DNA of 64,000 nucleotides from Strongyloides papillosus (taxonomy: Eukaryota > Nematoda > Chromadorea > Rhabditida > Strongyloididae), in contig SRSI01000068.1 in the NCBI GenBank assembly GCA_005656395.1, forward strand, positions 558,001-622,000. The letters are read 5' to 3'. The first letter of the stretch is position 1. Every line of letters starts with the position of its first letter. Below the pieces are notes generated by a model that saw nothing but the letters and a program-made list of their open reading frames with translations, was not told the DNA's origin and searched no databases. Below are positions 32,638 to 43,561 of this stretch, one piece after another. Made by a program: the position numbers and the translations under genes.

Positions 32638-32653
32638 GGCCCTAAAGAGGGCC
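32638..32653 (-). terminator. Histone 3' stem-loop, H4
   Basis: GGCCCTCTTTAGGGCC on the minus strand, followed by ACCA, 48 nt after the H4 stop. Confidence 0.95.
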
Positions 32654-32701
32654 TTTGGGATTAAAAATGAAATTGAAAAACATATTGGCAGGAGGGAAAA
32701 A

Positions 32702-33659
<958 letters not shown>

Positions 33660-33696
33660 GTGTACTCCTTAAAATAAAAATTTTTTCTATCCCAAA

Positions 33697-33712
33697 GGCC
33701 CTCTTTAGGGCC
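33697..33712 (+). terminator. Histone 3' stem-loop, H3
   Basis: GGCCCTCTTTAGGGCC followed by ACTA, 37 nt after the H3 stop. Identical stem to the other three. Confidence 0.95.
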
Positions 33713-34851
33713 ACTAATATACATGTGTACGTTGATTTATACTTCAAACTAGATATTATTTCGTTTTTTTCAAATAAATGTTTGTTTTTGTTCTCTGAGA
33801 AGTGTCTGTTTCAAGTGATTACAAGATTTGTTGAGATGGCTTGTGTATATAGGAATTATAGGGATGTTTGTGAGGTGGTACATTAATTTTTCTGTAATGA
33901 TTACGTTTTTTAGAAACTCACATTTTTTTTATAAGGGGGAAGTTTTGCCAGGTTACTCATTTTTAATAAAGTAGGTCTCTTATTGTTAATAGATAAAATT
34001 ATACTAAATTTCTTGTGTTTCAATTAATTGATGAAATAATGGATGTGTAAGAAAGCGAATATTCCAAAGCATTCATCAAATTTTAGTATAATTTATCTTT
34101 GTCACTTTATATCAAAACTTTAAAAAAAACCACATGTGTTTGAATGATCGTTTTAATATCTATAAAATTTCAAAGAATTTTTAAACAGTTTAAAAAACGA
34201 TTATTAATAAAATAAAAAATTTATTAATTTTTACTTCATTTCATGTTAAATTGTGAACTCTCTAGTAGGCAGTTACATAAGGCTGTTGTCATTGTTTTGT
34301 ATATAAAAAATTGATGCTATAACAAGAATAAAGACTAGTGCTTTTAGTTGACATAAACATACCTTATCTTTTTCAAAATATTGTTAACAAGTTCTTGAAT
34401 GTTAAACAAGGAGAAATAATACATGATTACAAAGAAATAAGGAATATAATTGAAAAATTTAGCAATTGAAGATCAAATAACTTCATCTTAAATGCTCTTA
34501 AGCTTTTACCAATCTCCTTATACGAGTTTCCTTTATGGTTGTACAATTTTATGGAACTATAAATGTGGATAATAATATTAAAAATTTCCTCATTGAGGTA
34601 TTTAAATGCTTTTCCAAAGATTCAATAAATTTTGACTTTAAATTTCAATATAAATAAATTTATTTAAATGAATAAATCACAAGTATTATTACAGTACAAA
34701 GAAATTTACAAAATAAATACACTATATATAAAATTAAAGTTTTCACTTTAAATATAAAATATTTACACAAAATTTATTAAGGGGTTAGAAATTGACTAAA
34801 TACTACAGATATCTATATACAGATTAAATTAAAAAAATTTTCCGCGAAGGT
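33713..34851. other. Intergenic, right flank of histone cluster
   Basis: About 1.1 kb, A+T rich, no supported gene or RNA. Confidence 0.6.
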
Positions 34852-35139
34852 TCATAAGTTGAAATCCACGTCATCATAGTCGACATAAAAGTCATCCTCA
34901 ATCGGATCATTGTTTATTTCTAAAAGGGGTTTTTTGATGTCCATTGACTGATCAGTTATTGGACTATAATCAAGTTTGCGTTTCCTTGTATTTTCTATAG
35001 TCTCTTCAACTTCTTCTATAGAAATTCCACTTTCATTTATACTGTCATAGAAGTCATCCTTAAAATCATCGTAGAAGTCGTCTTTAATAGGGTCTTCTTT
35101 GATGTCCTTAGCTAAAATTGTTTGCTTTGGACTATACAT
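34852..35139 (-). CDS. Small acidic orphan protein
   Basis: Not recognised. 95 residues, single frame. It is very acidic and contains the repeated phrase DPIKDDFY / DPIEDDFY plus KDDFYDS, so the protein is internally repetitive. A basic patch, TRKRKLDYS, sits in the middle and could be a nuclear localisation signal. No signal peptide. It lies beside a decayed copy of the zinc-finger gene and may be part of a larger broken or unrecognised locus; no matching splice sites were found. Confidence 0.4.
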   Translation of the reverse strand: MYSPKQTILAKDIKEDPIKDDFYDDFKDDFYDSINESGISIEEVEETIENTRKRKLDYSPITDQSMDIKKPLLEINNDPIEDDFYVDYDDVDFNL

Positions 35140-35354
35140 ATTTAGACTTGAATGTTACCCTTGGACTCCAACTGTTTACGTTGATGGATTAAACTTATTG
35201 AAAAGCAAGAAAAATTTTAATATGTGGTGTTACGTACCATTTAACACACATATATATTAAAATTATATGCAAATTTTTATATCATAATTTTTAAATTTTA
35301 TTTTTTTAATAAACAATTTTTAGAATTTGGTTAGAGATAGATAAAATTCCATCT

Positions 35355-35699
35355 TTAGTAGCTACATTTTTTGATTGTTTGAACACTACTTTTCTTCTCT
35401 ATAGCTGGATGAGGATTCACAATGTTATCGCTATTCACTAATTTGTTATCATTTATTGGACAAACATAACAGCTATTTTTATGTGATAGGTCATTTAAAT
35501 TTTTAACACTTTTCCAAAATTAAAAACAAAGCAATTTATATCACCGCTATAAAAGCCATTGTCAATGTTGTCAAAATCTTTATCACCAAAGTTAGCTTGT
35601 TGAGGAGAAATCTTCTTATTCTGATCATTTGCCAGTTTATTTGCAACAAGAGAAACATCTATGGTTTCTAGTTTGCAATAATCTTTATTAGTTAAATTT
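35355..35699 (-). pseudogene. Decayed partial copy of the adjacent zinc-finger gene
   Basis: Two overlapping minus-strand frames show coding-like sequence separated by a frame change. The first (35699 down to a stop at 35495) reads ...KKISPQQANFGDKDFDNID then NGFYSG. The intact gene's exon 1 has IISPEKDLDTNFGD and GDKSLKSNIDNDFFSN. The second frame (about 35520 down to a stop at 35355) has SHKNSCYVCP where the intact gene's exon 2 has THNKSLACRMC. The order is the same as in the intact gene. There is no start codon, no continuous frame, and an in-frame stop just upstream. This looks like an old, truncated tandem duplicate. The alternative is an unrelated split gene. Confidence 0.45.
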
Positions 35700-36311
35700 T
35701 AGAATAGAGCCTCAACTTTTAATAGCTGAATGAAGAATTTAATTTGCTAAATAGAGTATTTCTACAGTGGATAAAGATAAACAGGCATGGTCAAAGGTAG
35801 TTTATGGCATTAAGGGAATTTCATTCTTTTAAAACATTCATTTTTTGTTAAGATTTTAAGTAAATGTTTTATTTAGTTAGGTTGTAATGGTTGATTAAGG
35901 AGGTAACTTGTGAAAAAATTGTTTATTTATAATTAATTAGTACAGTTGAAACCTATATAAACGTAACAAGGGGAAACATTTTGTTTTACTCAACCAAAGG
36001 AAAATTAATGGTCGTTTGTTGTATTAAAGACTACGAACAGGCTAATTTTTTTTAACATAAAAAGATCTTTTCTAATTTGCTAAATTGATCAAATACTTTA
36101 TTAAATACAATTAAATACATTAAAAAATATAGAAAAATTTAGAATTAGAGCCATAAAATAAAGGGCCCTCAAACTAAAACCGCTCCGAAAAATACTTGGC
36201 AAAGAAACTAACGCTTTTGATGATAACTAACGCTATTTCTCGGTTTAGAATATACATGTGATCAGAAATGATTTGGATGTTTTGAAAAATCACTCCTTTC
36301 GTCACTTTTTT
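35700..36311. other. Intergenic between the zinc-finger gene and its decayed copy
   Basis: A+T rich. Some sequence next to 35700 may be further remnants of the decayed copy; nothing else was seen. Confidence 0.45.
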
Positions 36312-38035
36312 TCAAAAACCATCTCTTTTACTTCTCTTATAATCACTATCAGGAGATCTTTTAATATGTATATTTTCGTTAGAATGATGACGTTTATAGT
36401 AGTTATTTTTGTAAGATGATAATAAAGGGTAGTTCACAGGTGTTGGCGAGAAGGTATCTGTAGTTATTGATGGACTATCCTCAAAATCAAATTTCCTTTT
36501 ATTGTTCCTATATAAATTATTGTGTATATTTGCACCGGTATAATAATGTTTTTCATCCAATAATGTACACATTTTTGGTTCTTTCTCAGAATCATACTCT
36601 TCCGACGACGAAATCGCCTCTTCTTTAATATGAACTTCATCATCGAAATTCCTTGTTCCACAATTTCTGTCTAAATTATCATTTCCTCCTTCTGGAAAAA
36701 CCTTCGGAGTTTCAATATTGTAAACTATACTTGAATTTTCAAAAGTTAAATCTAAAAAAGACAGTTTATATAAAATTTTTTTAAAACTCACTTCCATCCG
36801 ACATAATTACTTGACTTTCGTCATTTTCATGAACAGTTTCGTCCAAAATTTTTTCATCCATGTGTGATCTTTTAAATTCACCAACAGTTTTATTGAAATT
36901 TTTTTCAAAATGTTCATAACAATATATATTGAATGGGAAACAATACTTCATCAATTCTTTTGTTATTCTTTTTCCAATTTTAATTTTTTCTTTCAATTTT
37001 AAATACTGTTTATTAGTAACATGGAAAGCTAAAGCTTTCATTGAGATACCATTGGGATATTCAGGTAAATGTTTACTAACATGTTTTAGTATAGTATATT
37101 CATTTCCTGATTTATAATTACAATCATCAAATGGACAATTTATAGCAATATTATTCTGATGAACTGATCCAACATGATATGTCATCCCATAACTTGATCC
37201 AAAAAATTTACCACAATAAAGGCATTGGAAATCAGTAAATACACTTTCACTAGGAAAACAATTATTAATAATTTTGAAACCGGTAAATAAGACATCAGAC
37301 TTTTTGATCTTTCCTTTGTCCTCCAAATCAAATTTAATTTCTTCCAAATGATTCTCGAATATATGTTTTCTTCTTTCTATGTAACTTCCAAGTACCGATT
37401 TATTACACATACGGCAAGCCAACGATTTGTTGTGAGTGTTAGGAAGTATCTTTATTTCAAATTTTTTTAAACTTTTTTTTATTGGCACATTAACACTCTT
37501 AAAAGTAGCTAAATAAAAATATTAAAAAAAATATTGTATGGTGAAACATACCTTCAGACACGAAATTTTTCTTATCACATCTACAACCCATTTCATTTAT
37601 TTCATGTATAGTATTAGAGAAAAAATCATTGTCAATATTTGATTTTAGACTTTTATCTCCAACGAAAGTACTTTGAGGACATTCATCATTATTTTCAGAT
37701 AACATTTTACAATCATGATTATCAGTTTCATCCCCAAAATTAGTATCAAGATCCTTTTCTGGAGAAATAATGTTTGTAACTGAGTTTACAAGAGCATCAC
37801 TGGCAGCACGAACCATTTTTAGTAGTTGTAATTTATATTTTCCAATATTCTTGTGGCAACTTTCTTTAACTAAATCATTGTAATCTATCTTCTCAAAGTA
37901 ACGTGTAGTACTGCTACAATTAGAACACTTGTCAGGACCAGCACAAAAAATATCCATAATATGCTGGTTAATTTGATCAATTCTTATATGTTGATAACAA
38001 TGAGGACACATAATATGATCATCTTTTAACAGCAT
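36312..38035 (-). CDS. C2H2-type zinc-finger protein (orphan)
   Basis: Likely nucleic-acid-binding regulator. Three exons: 37552-38035, 36792-37508 and 36312-36751, with introns of 43 and 40 nt; 546 residues. An acceptor-like run TTTTTTTAG ends at 38049, 13 nt before the ATG, suggesting trans-splicing and fixing the start at MLLKDD. Zinc-binding clusters: CPHCYQHI...HIMDIFC (about 10-32), a CSNCSS motif, then in exon 2 CRMCNKS...RRKHIFENH, CLYCGKFFGSSYG...HVGSVH and CPFDDCNYKS...LKHVSKH. The C-terminal third is acidic then basic (HIKRSPDSDYKRSKR) and lacks fingers; the basic end could be a nuclear localisation signal. No orthologue recognised. A decayed partial copy lies downstream at 35355-35699. 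Confidence 0.75.
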
Positions 38036-38213
38036 AATTTTTGTGTATCTAAAAAAATGAATGAAATTATAAAATTCCAATAGTATTTCAATGAAATATA
38101 ATAACTTTGTGGAAAAAGACATCTTTTTAAATTGGTTTCTATGTTATTTTCGTTTTGAGACTGTTAAGGACGATTTTTGTTTTTATAAGCTTGTAAACAA
38201 ATACATGCCGGTT

Positions 38214-38437
38214 ATAAGCTGTACGCGATATACAAAATTGTATACAACTAACGTACTGTTAAGGTACAATCAGTACCTGTACGGCGTACAGAAAGCTAAA
38301 AGCTGTACCTTAGCTGTATTAATTTTGTATACAGCTTATGGAAATGCACAATTATGGGAGTAAACATATTTCAAATAAGCTGTATACAATTTGTATAGTG
38401 AACAATACAGATTTCCTAACAGTACGTTAGCTGTAAC
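38214..38437. repeat. Nested foldback (MITE-like) element
   Basis: A stretch dense in GTAC and GTATAC palindromes. Outer arms 38248-38262 and 38416-38430 are inverted copies of CTAACGTACTGTTA (14 of 15). Inner arms 38322-38339 and 38375-38392 are inverted copies of ATAAGCTGTATACA (16 of 18 overall) around a 35-nt loop. Related shorter motifs (AGCTGTAC, TATACAAAATTGTATA) fill the rest. It codes for no protein. No clear target-site duplication was found, so the borders are approximate. Confidence 0.6.
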
Positions 38438-39644
38438 ATTAAACAGGGATAAATTCGATTATTAAAATACAAACATTATTTGGTAAAATTAAATGTATTT
38501 TTATTTGTCCGTGTGTGGTAAATATATTAGATAACACCACTTAATAATTTTTTTCCACTGGTTTAATTCCTAAAGGTAATTAGGATAGTTATAACTGTTA
38601 TTTGAAACTACTTGTAAATTTTATAGCAAATAAATTTTTTTGCTGTTTTTAGTTAACAGTAGCAAATTAAAGGTTGAGATGTTATTTGAAAAGTAAATCG
38701 TTCATTTGTTTTGCTAAATTTACTTGAAGAAAATTTAAAAATAGAATATTTATTTAAAGTAATATGGTTCTCAATTTCTTAGAATATTTTTCAAGATGGA
38801 ATTTTTAATTTCTATAGTTTTGTAAATAAATAATTAATTAAGTCTATTTTTTTTCCATTTTCCACACCTTATTCGAATATTATTTAAAAAGGAGGTTTAT
38901 AAGTATGGCAACATTTTATTTGGGAAGATTGTTAATAATCATAAATCTGTTAATCATAATTTTTGTCGAATGTTTCGAAATAATTAAAATTAGATTGTGT
39001 ACAATATTTTAATATTTAAAAACTTTTATCCTATAATATTTTGTTGTTCTAACATTAAATATAGGAAATGTTTATAAAATTATATTTAAAAGACACACCT
39101 TGTTAAATATTTATTAATATGTTTTTAACTTAACATATATTTTAAAAATATACTTATTTGACAAGTGACATGAATTTGTTGTAACTCATTTTTAATGAAA
39201 AAAATTATTTTTAGATAACTATAAAATAATGTTGACTTTTTAATAATTAGCAAAAATATACACTTTCAGTTAAAGTTTTATGATGATTCTAAGTTAAAAA
39301 TGATTACTCAAAGACAAATAATGATTTGATGATAAAATTTTAAAAATACATTCACTATAATTTTTATAGAGTTATTTTATCCAATTGTGTTTAAAATGAG
39401 ATATAAAAATTTGTTCTATGTATTAGTTATTATCTTTTATTTCATTTGAATCATAAAAGTATTGTTTTCAATCAAATGTATAATATAATAAAAATAAAAG
39501 TTATAAACAAAAAAAAATTAATAATGGAGCTTGTTGTTCTCAAAAACAAATATATATTTTAACAAATTATAATTAAACTATTTTCATTATAATTTTTTCC
39601 TTTTCGTAAAGATATTTCCATTATAATAAACCAATTAAAATATT
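38438..39644. other. Intergenic, 1.2 kb, A+T rich
   Basis: No supported gene, RNA or repeat. Confidence 0.6.
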
Positions 39645-39986
39645 TTATGATTCTTTTGGTGAAAGATCTAATGTCGGTGGAGAAACATCTATATCTTTAT
39701 CTTCATTCTCAATTATTCCATGGTATATTCCAAAGTCATTTTCTGTAACTGGTGAGATGATAAGAACACCTTCCTTAGTAAATTTAACATTTGGATAAAT
39801 TCCTTCCTCCCCAACGTTTAACTCCTCCAAATTTTCATCACGAACAATAACAAGAGACTTGACATTATCACCAAATTTAAATTGATATTCATCACCTACA
39901 ACAGCGCTATCACGAAAAATAGCTCCATGTATTGTTAAGTAGAAAGTAACAAATACAACAAAAATAGTTAAAATTTTAATAGACAT
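39645..39986 (-). CDS. Small secreted protein, Ig-like fold suspected
   Basis: 113 residues, single exon. A signal peptide (about residues 1-21, MSIKILTIFVVFVTFYLTIHG) is followed by beta-strand-like sequence: GDEYQFKFGDNVKSLVIVRD, then GVLIISPVTENDFGIYHGII. The last phrase resembles the strand E-F part of Ig domains (DxGxYxG), though the usual disulphide cysteines are absent. Short secreted proteins of this style are common in nematodes. An acceptor-like TTTTTCTAG ends 2 nt before the ATG (minus strand), fitting a trans-spliced start. No partner gene nearby. Function unknown. Confidence 0.65.
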   Translation of the reverse strand: MSIKILTIFVVFVTFYLTIHGAIFRDSAVVGDEYQFKFGDNVKSLVIVRDENLEELNVGEEGIYPNVKFTKEGVLIISPVTENDFGIYHGIIENEDKDIDVSPPTLDLSPKES

Positions 39987-41965
39987 ATCTAGAAAAATAT
40001 ACTATAATTTTTATCAAATAATATTATGGTTATTTTTAAAGTCGAAAATATTTATATATTAAAGAAAATAAGGCGTTACCATATCTTGTATGTTAATAAA
40101 GAAAGTAAATTCATTAAAATAACATATGTTTTTAATTTTGTATCAATATTCTGTAGATAATGTTTTGACTTTGATATTAAAAATTACAGATGAGGTAGTA
40201 AGATGTCAATATCAGAAAAATTTAACTTAGATTTTTTTGTGTCATAAAATAATAGTTGGAAGATACAATGGTCATATGAAAATATTAATAAACAGTATTG
40301 GTTAATTGCTTTTTACCTTATTAAATAAATGTGAATTTTCAAAGTTCAGTGGAAGTATAAGTTACAAAAATATAAAATTCTGTTAATATCTAAAAGAAAT
40401 ATTGTTATAAATATTATAGTATAGTAAATGAAATTACTTGAATCTTTAACTATTCAAACATAAATTTTATATAATGAATTATTTTTTGATTTGTTACTAT
40501 GGCGTGGAAATTTTTATACTTATTCTATTGATATTCATGGCAATAAAAGAGTATCAACTCAATAAATATTTGTTAAATTAAACTTATGTCTAATTTACAT
40601 TGTCACAATATTTTACCATTGTTATTTATCTAGTTTAATATGTTTTTTTTTAATTTTAATAATATGGTTATGGGTTAAGTATATTGCACAATAATGTCTT
40701 AGACTATTTTTAATATTTGACATTTCTCAATCAGATGTCACAATTAAATTTTCTTGAACATAAGAATTCTAAAAAAGTATATAACAAAGACAAGATTTCC
40801 ATTGTTATACCAAATCAATTTCAGCTCCGTTTAAGAACTGTTTCCAAACTCGGTACACAATGACTTTGTGTAAGAAGAAAAAACATATAATTGAAATCAA
40901 GTTTTAACTTCGAAATTTTCAGTGCAAAATTATTTTTAATCTTATTTACAATTTTTCTTAAGATTTTACTTTAAAAAAACAAAATTAACTGTTAGAAGAA
41001 CAAATATGTAAAGAAAAAAGAATTTTTTCGTTAAAAAACAATATTCAAACATAGAAAAATTAATACTTAAGTATTATAATTACTTAAAGTCTTTTGTTAG
41101 TTGCTTAAAATATATTTTTATATCATTAAATTAAAATATATATAAATATAGCCTTCCATTCAAAAAGTTATAAAATATTGGTTAAAAAAATTCGTTTATA
41201 GTTTAAAATCATCTATTTACATCAAAATATGCAAAAAATTAAAATAGTTAATAATTAAATAAGAAAAGCATGCTAATTCATCGAACATTTTTTATTAACC
41301 TTCTAGACCACAAATAATTTAAATTTTCCTAATCATATTAATGTAAAAACATATTTTTTATTTGTCGATTTGATAAAGCATATCATGTATTTTCTGCAAA
41401 TGTCTATGATGTAATAGAATTTATGAAAATAAATATATTAAATTTCTTCTGATAAAATGGATATAAAGAACAGATAAAAGTATGTACTACAAATATTTCA
41501 AATAGGATGTGTTGCTATTGTAAAAGTCTTTTGAACAATTGGTCCTAAATATATTTGACCTTTGAATTAAGAAAGTTAAATTATATAAATTTTACAAGTA
41601 AAGTAGAGACAAAAATGTCAGTCAATATTTTTTAATAATATAACAAATTCTCTTATTGAAAATACAACATTTTATTAACATGATTGTTTAGAAATTAAAG
41701 CTAATTAAACACAAATAAATGTGAAGCACAATTAATTTTATTAAGAGAAAACATGCTTATTTATAATCGTGAAATAATAATATATTTGAATATATATTTA
41801 AAACATTTAAATTTAAAATATTTAAATTTTCATTCAATGATACATATCATTTTTTTTATCACAGTTTAATATTAAAGTTAGTTAAGTTTTTTGGTACTGA
41901 TAGAATAATAGTACCATAATTTCATATAAATGATTATGTTAAAAAAAGTAAGATTTCATAAAAAA
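39987..41965. other. Intergenic, 2 kb, A+T rich
   Basis: No supported gene. A let-7-like seed at 40191 was checked and rejected for lack of a hairpin. Confidence 0.6.
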
Positions 41966-43561
41966 TTAAATCAAATCCAGAATGTCATCAAAATAACTCA
42001 TAATAGTATAGTAATCATGGAAATAATTTAAAAATATCTTTGCTTTAAGTATCCCATTTAATGTGTATTCTTTTTTAAATTGATTTAAACTTCTGTAATA
42101 GCCAAAAACTTTGTTATCATCATTTATACTTTTAACATTCTTAATAAACGTTCTTTGAATATCTCCATATGGTAAATCATAATTTGTACATATCATACAT
42201 ATTTTAATACTTTTTGGTAATTTGATTTCATTCATGACATGGCATACATAAATTTTAAGATTTTTAAAGTTACTCAAACATTCATCTTCACATTTAGGAA
42301 CTTTCTTTAGAAATAATAAATTTAATTTTGGAAAATAATCACTTAACAAGCATGTCATTTTTGATGTTAGTTCAGACATCTCAGATATATACAAATTTTC
42401 CACAGTTTCAGGTGCATTTTGAAGTAAACAGAATAATTCGCCTTGGCAACACTTTTTATACTTTTCGTTTTTTTCGACTTCTTCTAAAGTAATTATATCA
42501 TTGTCTTCTTCATTATACTTTTTTTTACATTCAAAAATTATTTTAATTACTTTTAATCCGTTGAGGTGTTTGAAAGACTTATAATAATATACGGTATTAT
42601 TCTTATTTACATTTGGATCGAAATTATCAATATCAAAATATATTCCTAACCATTTAAGGTTAACCATAAAGGGTAGATAATTTCCAAATTCATGTAATGT
42701 TTCAATTGAAGTTACATCGAAACGCAAACCATGAAGTGAATTAAAATTATGGAATGTAAAGTCCCTTAAAAAGATATTTAAATTTAATAGTTTATAATAA
42801 CTTCCTGTAATTGATAAATTAATATTTTTGCTTAAAACATAAGGTAAGATATTATCCATATTTTGTAGTGAAATATCAGTAATATCAAAATTAATGTTGA
42901 TATTATTGAAATAAACTTCCAGAGTGACATCTTTAATTAAGCTAATAGCATCAATTAATCTTCTATCAATACCAGTTATAAAAGAATTTTGAAGAGATAT
43001 TCTAACTTTTTTGAGATTTACCATATTTTCAAAAATATTATCATCTGTTGTTATGGTCCAAAAATTATATAATATATATATTTCCAATTCTTTTATATTA
43101 TTATTTTTAATTTCTTTGACTAGATATTGAGCAAAAAAAGCGTCAGATGAATTTGTGAAGTGAAATGATAACTGTTGAATGTTAAAATTAATCTTCAATA
43201 TTTCGTTTAATTTCTGACCAATAGATTTCATAACTTCTTGTGATACTAATGCTTTTCTCAAAAAAATAATAATTTTTAATTTTCTCATCTCTCTAAGATC
43301 AAAGGGATAGTCAATATAAAAATCATCGCTTGGATATATCTCTGATGTTTCAATTTCTGTTTCAGAATCTACAGTACAAAATAAAGCATGCCCATTCCAA
43401 TAATATGTTAATCCATCTTTTTTAATATTTCTTGTCATTTCAAGACAATTTTTGCATGTCAGACTAAGATTACAACTATCTTTGATGGGCAAGTAATCCA
43501 AGATTGTCTTCAATATATGATTTTGATTAATTATACTTAAAAATAAGTTCCTTTCTTCCAT
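41966..43561 (-). CDS. F-box protein with Leu-rich tail
   Basis: Single exon, 531 residues. The F-box is N-terminal: ILKTILDYLPIKDSCNLSLT then CKNCLEM (about residues 16-43), the clearest of the three in this window. The remainder is Leu/Ile/Asn-rich with irregular repeats (MVNLKKVRISL, LNGLKVIKIIF, VENLYISEMSELTSKM), as in substrate-binding domains of F-box proteins. Similar length and order to the gene at 22386-24071. Expected role: Skp1 binding and substrate choice in an SCF ubiquitin ligase. A TATA-like TATATAAT lies about 20-30 nt upstream of the ATG. Confidence 0.75.
   Translation of the reverse strand: MEERNLFLSIINQNHILKTILDYLPIKDSCNLSLTCKNCLEMTRNIKKDGLTYYWNGHALFCTVDSETEIETSEIYPSDDFYIDYPFDLREMRKLKIIIFLRKALVSQEVMKSIGQKLNEILKINFNIQQLSFHFTNSSDAFFAQYLVKEIKNNNIKELEIYILYNFWTITTDDNIFENMVNLKKVRISLQNSFITGIDRRLIDAISLIKDVTLEVYFNNININFDITDISLQNMDNILPYVLSKNINLSITGSYYKLLNLNIFLRDFTFHNFNSLHGLRFDVTSIETLHEFGNYLPFMVNLKWLGIYFDIDNFDPNVNKNNTVYYYKSFKHLNGLKVIKIIFECKKKYNEEDNDIITLEEVEKNEKYKKCCQGELFCLLQNAPETVENLYISEMSELTSKMTCLLSDYFPKLNLLFLKKVPKCEDECLSNFKNLKIYVCHVMNEIKLPKSIKICMICTNYDLPYGDIQRTFIKNVKSINDDNKVFGYYRSLNQFKKEYTLNGILKAKIFLNYFHDYYTIMSYFDDILDLI

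Noticed and set aside
40191..40210. TGAGGTAGTA, identical to the let-7 family 5' end
   Set aside because: No complementary arm lies within 100 nt on either side to form a precursor hairpin; probably chance.
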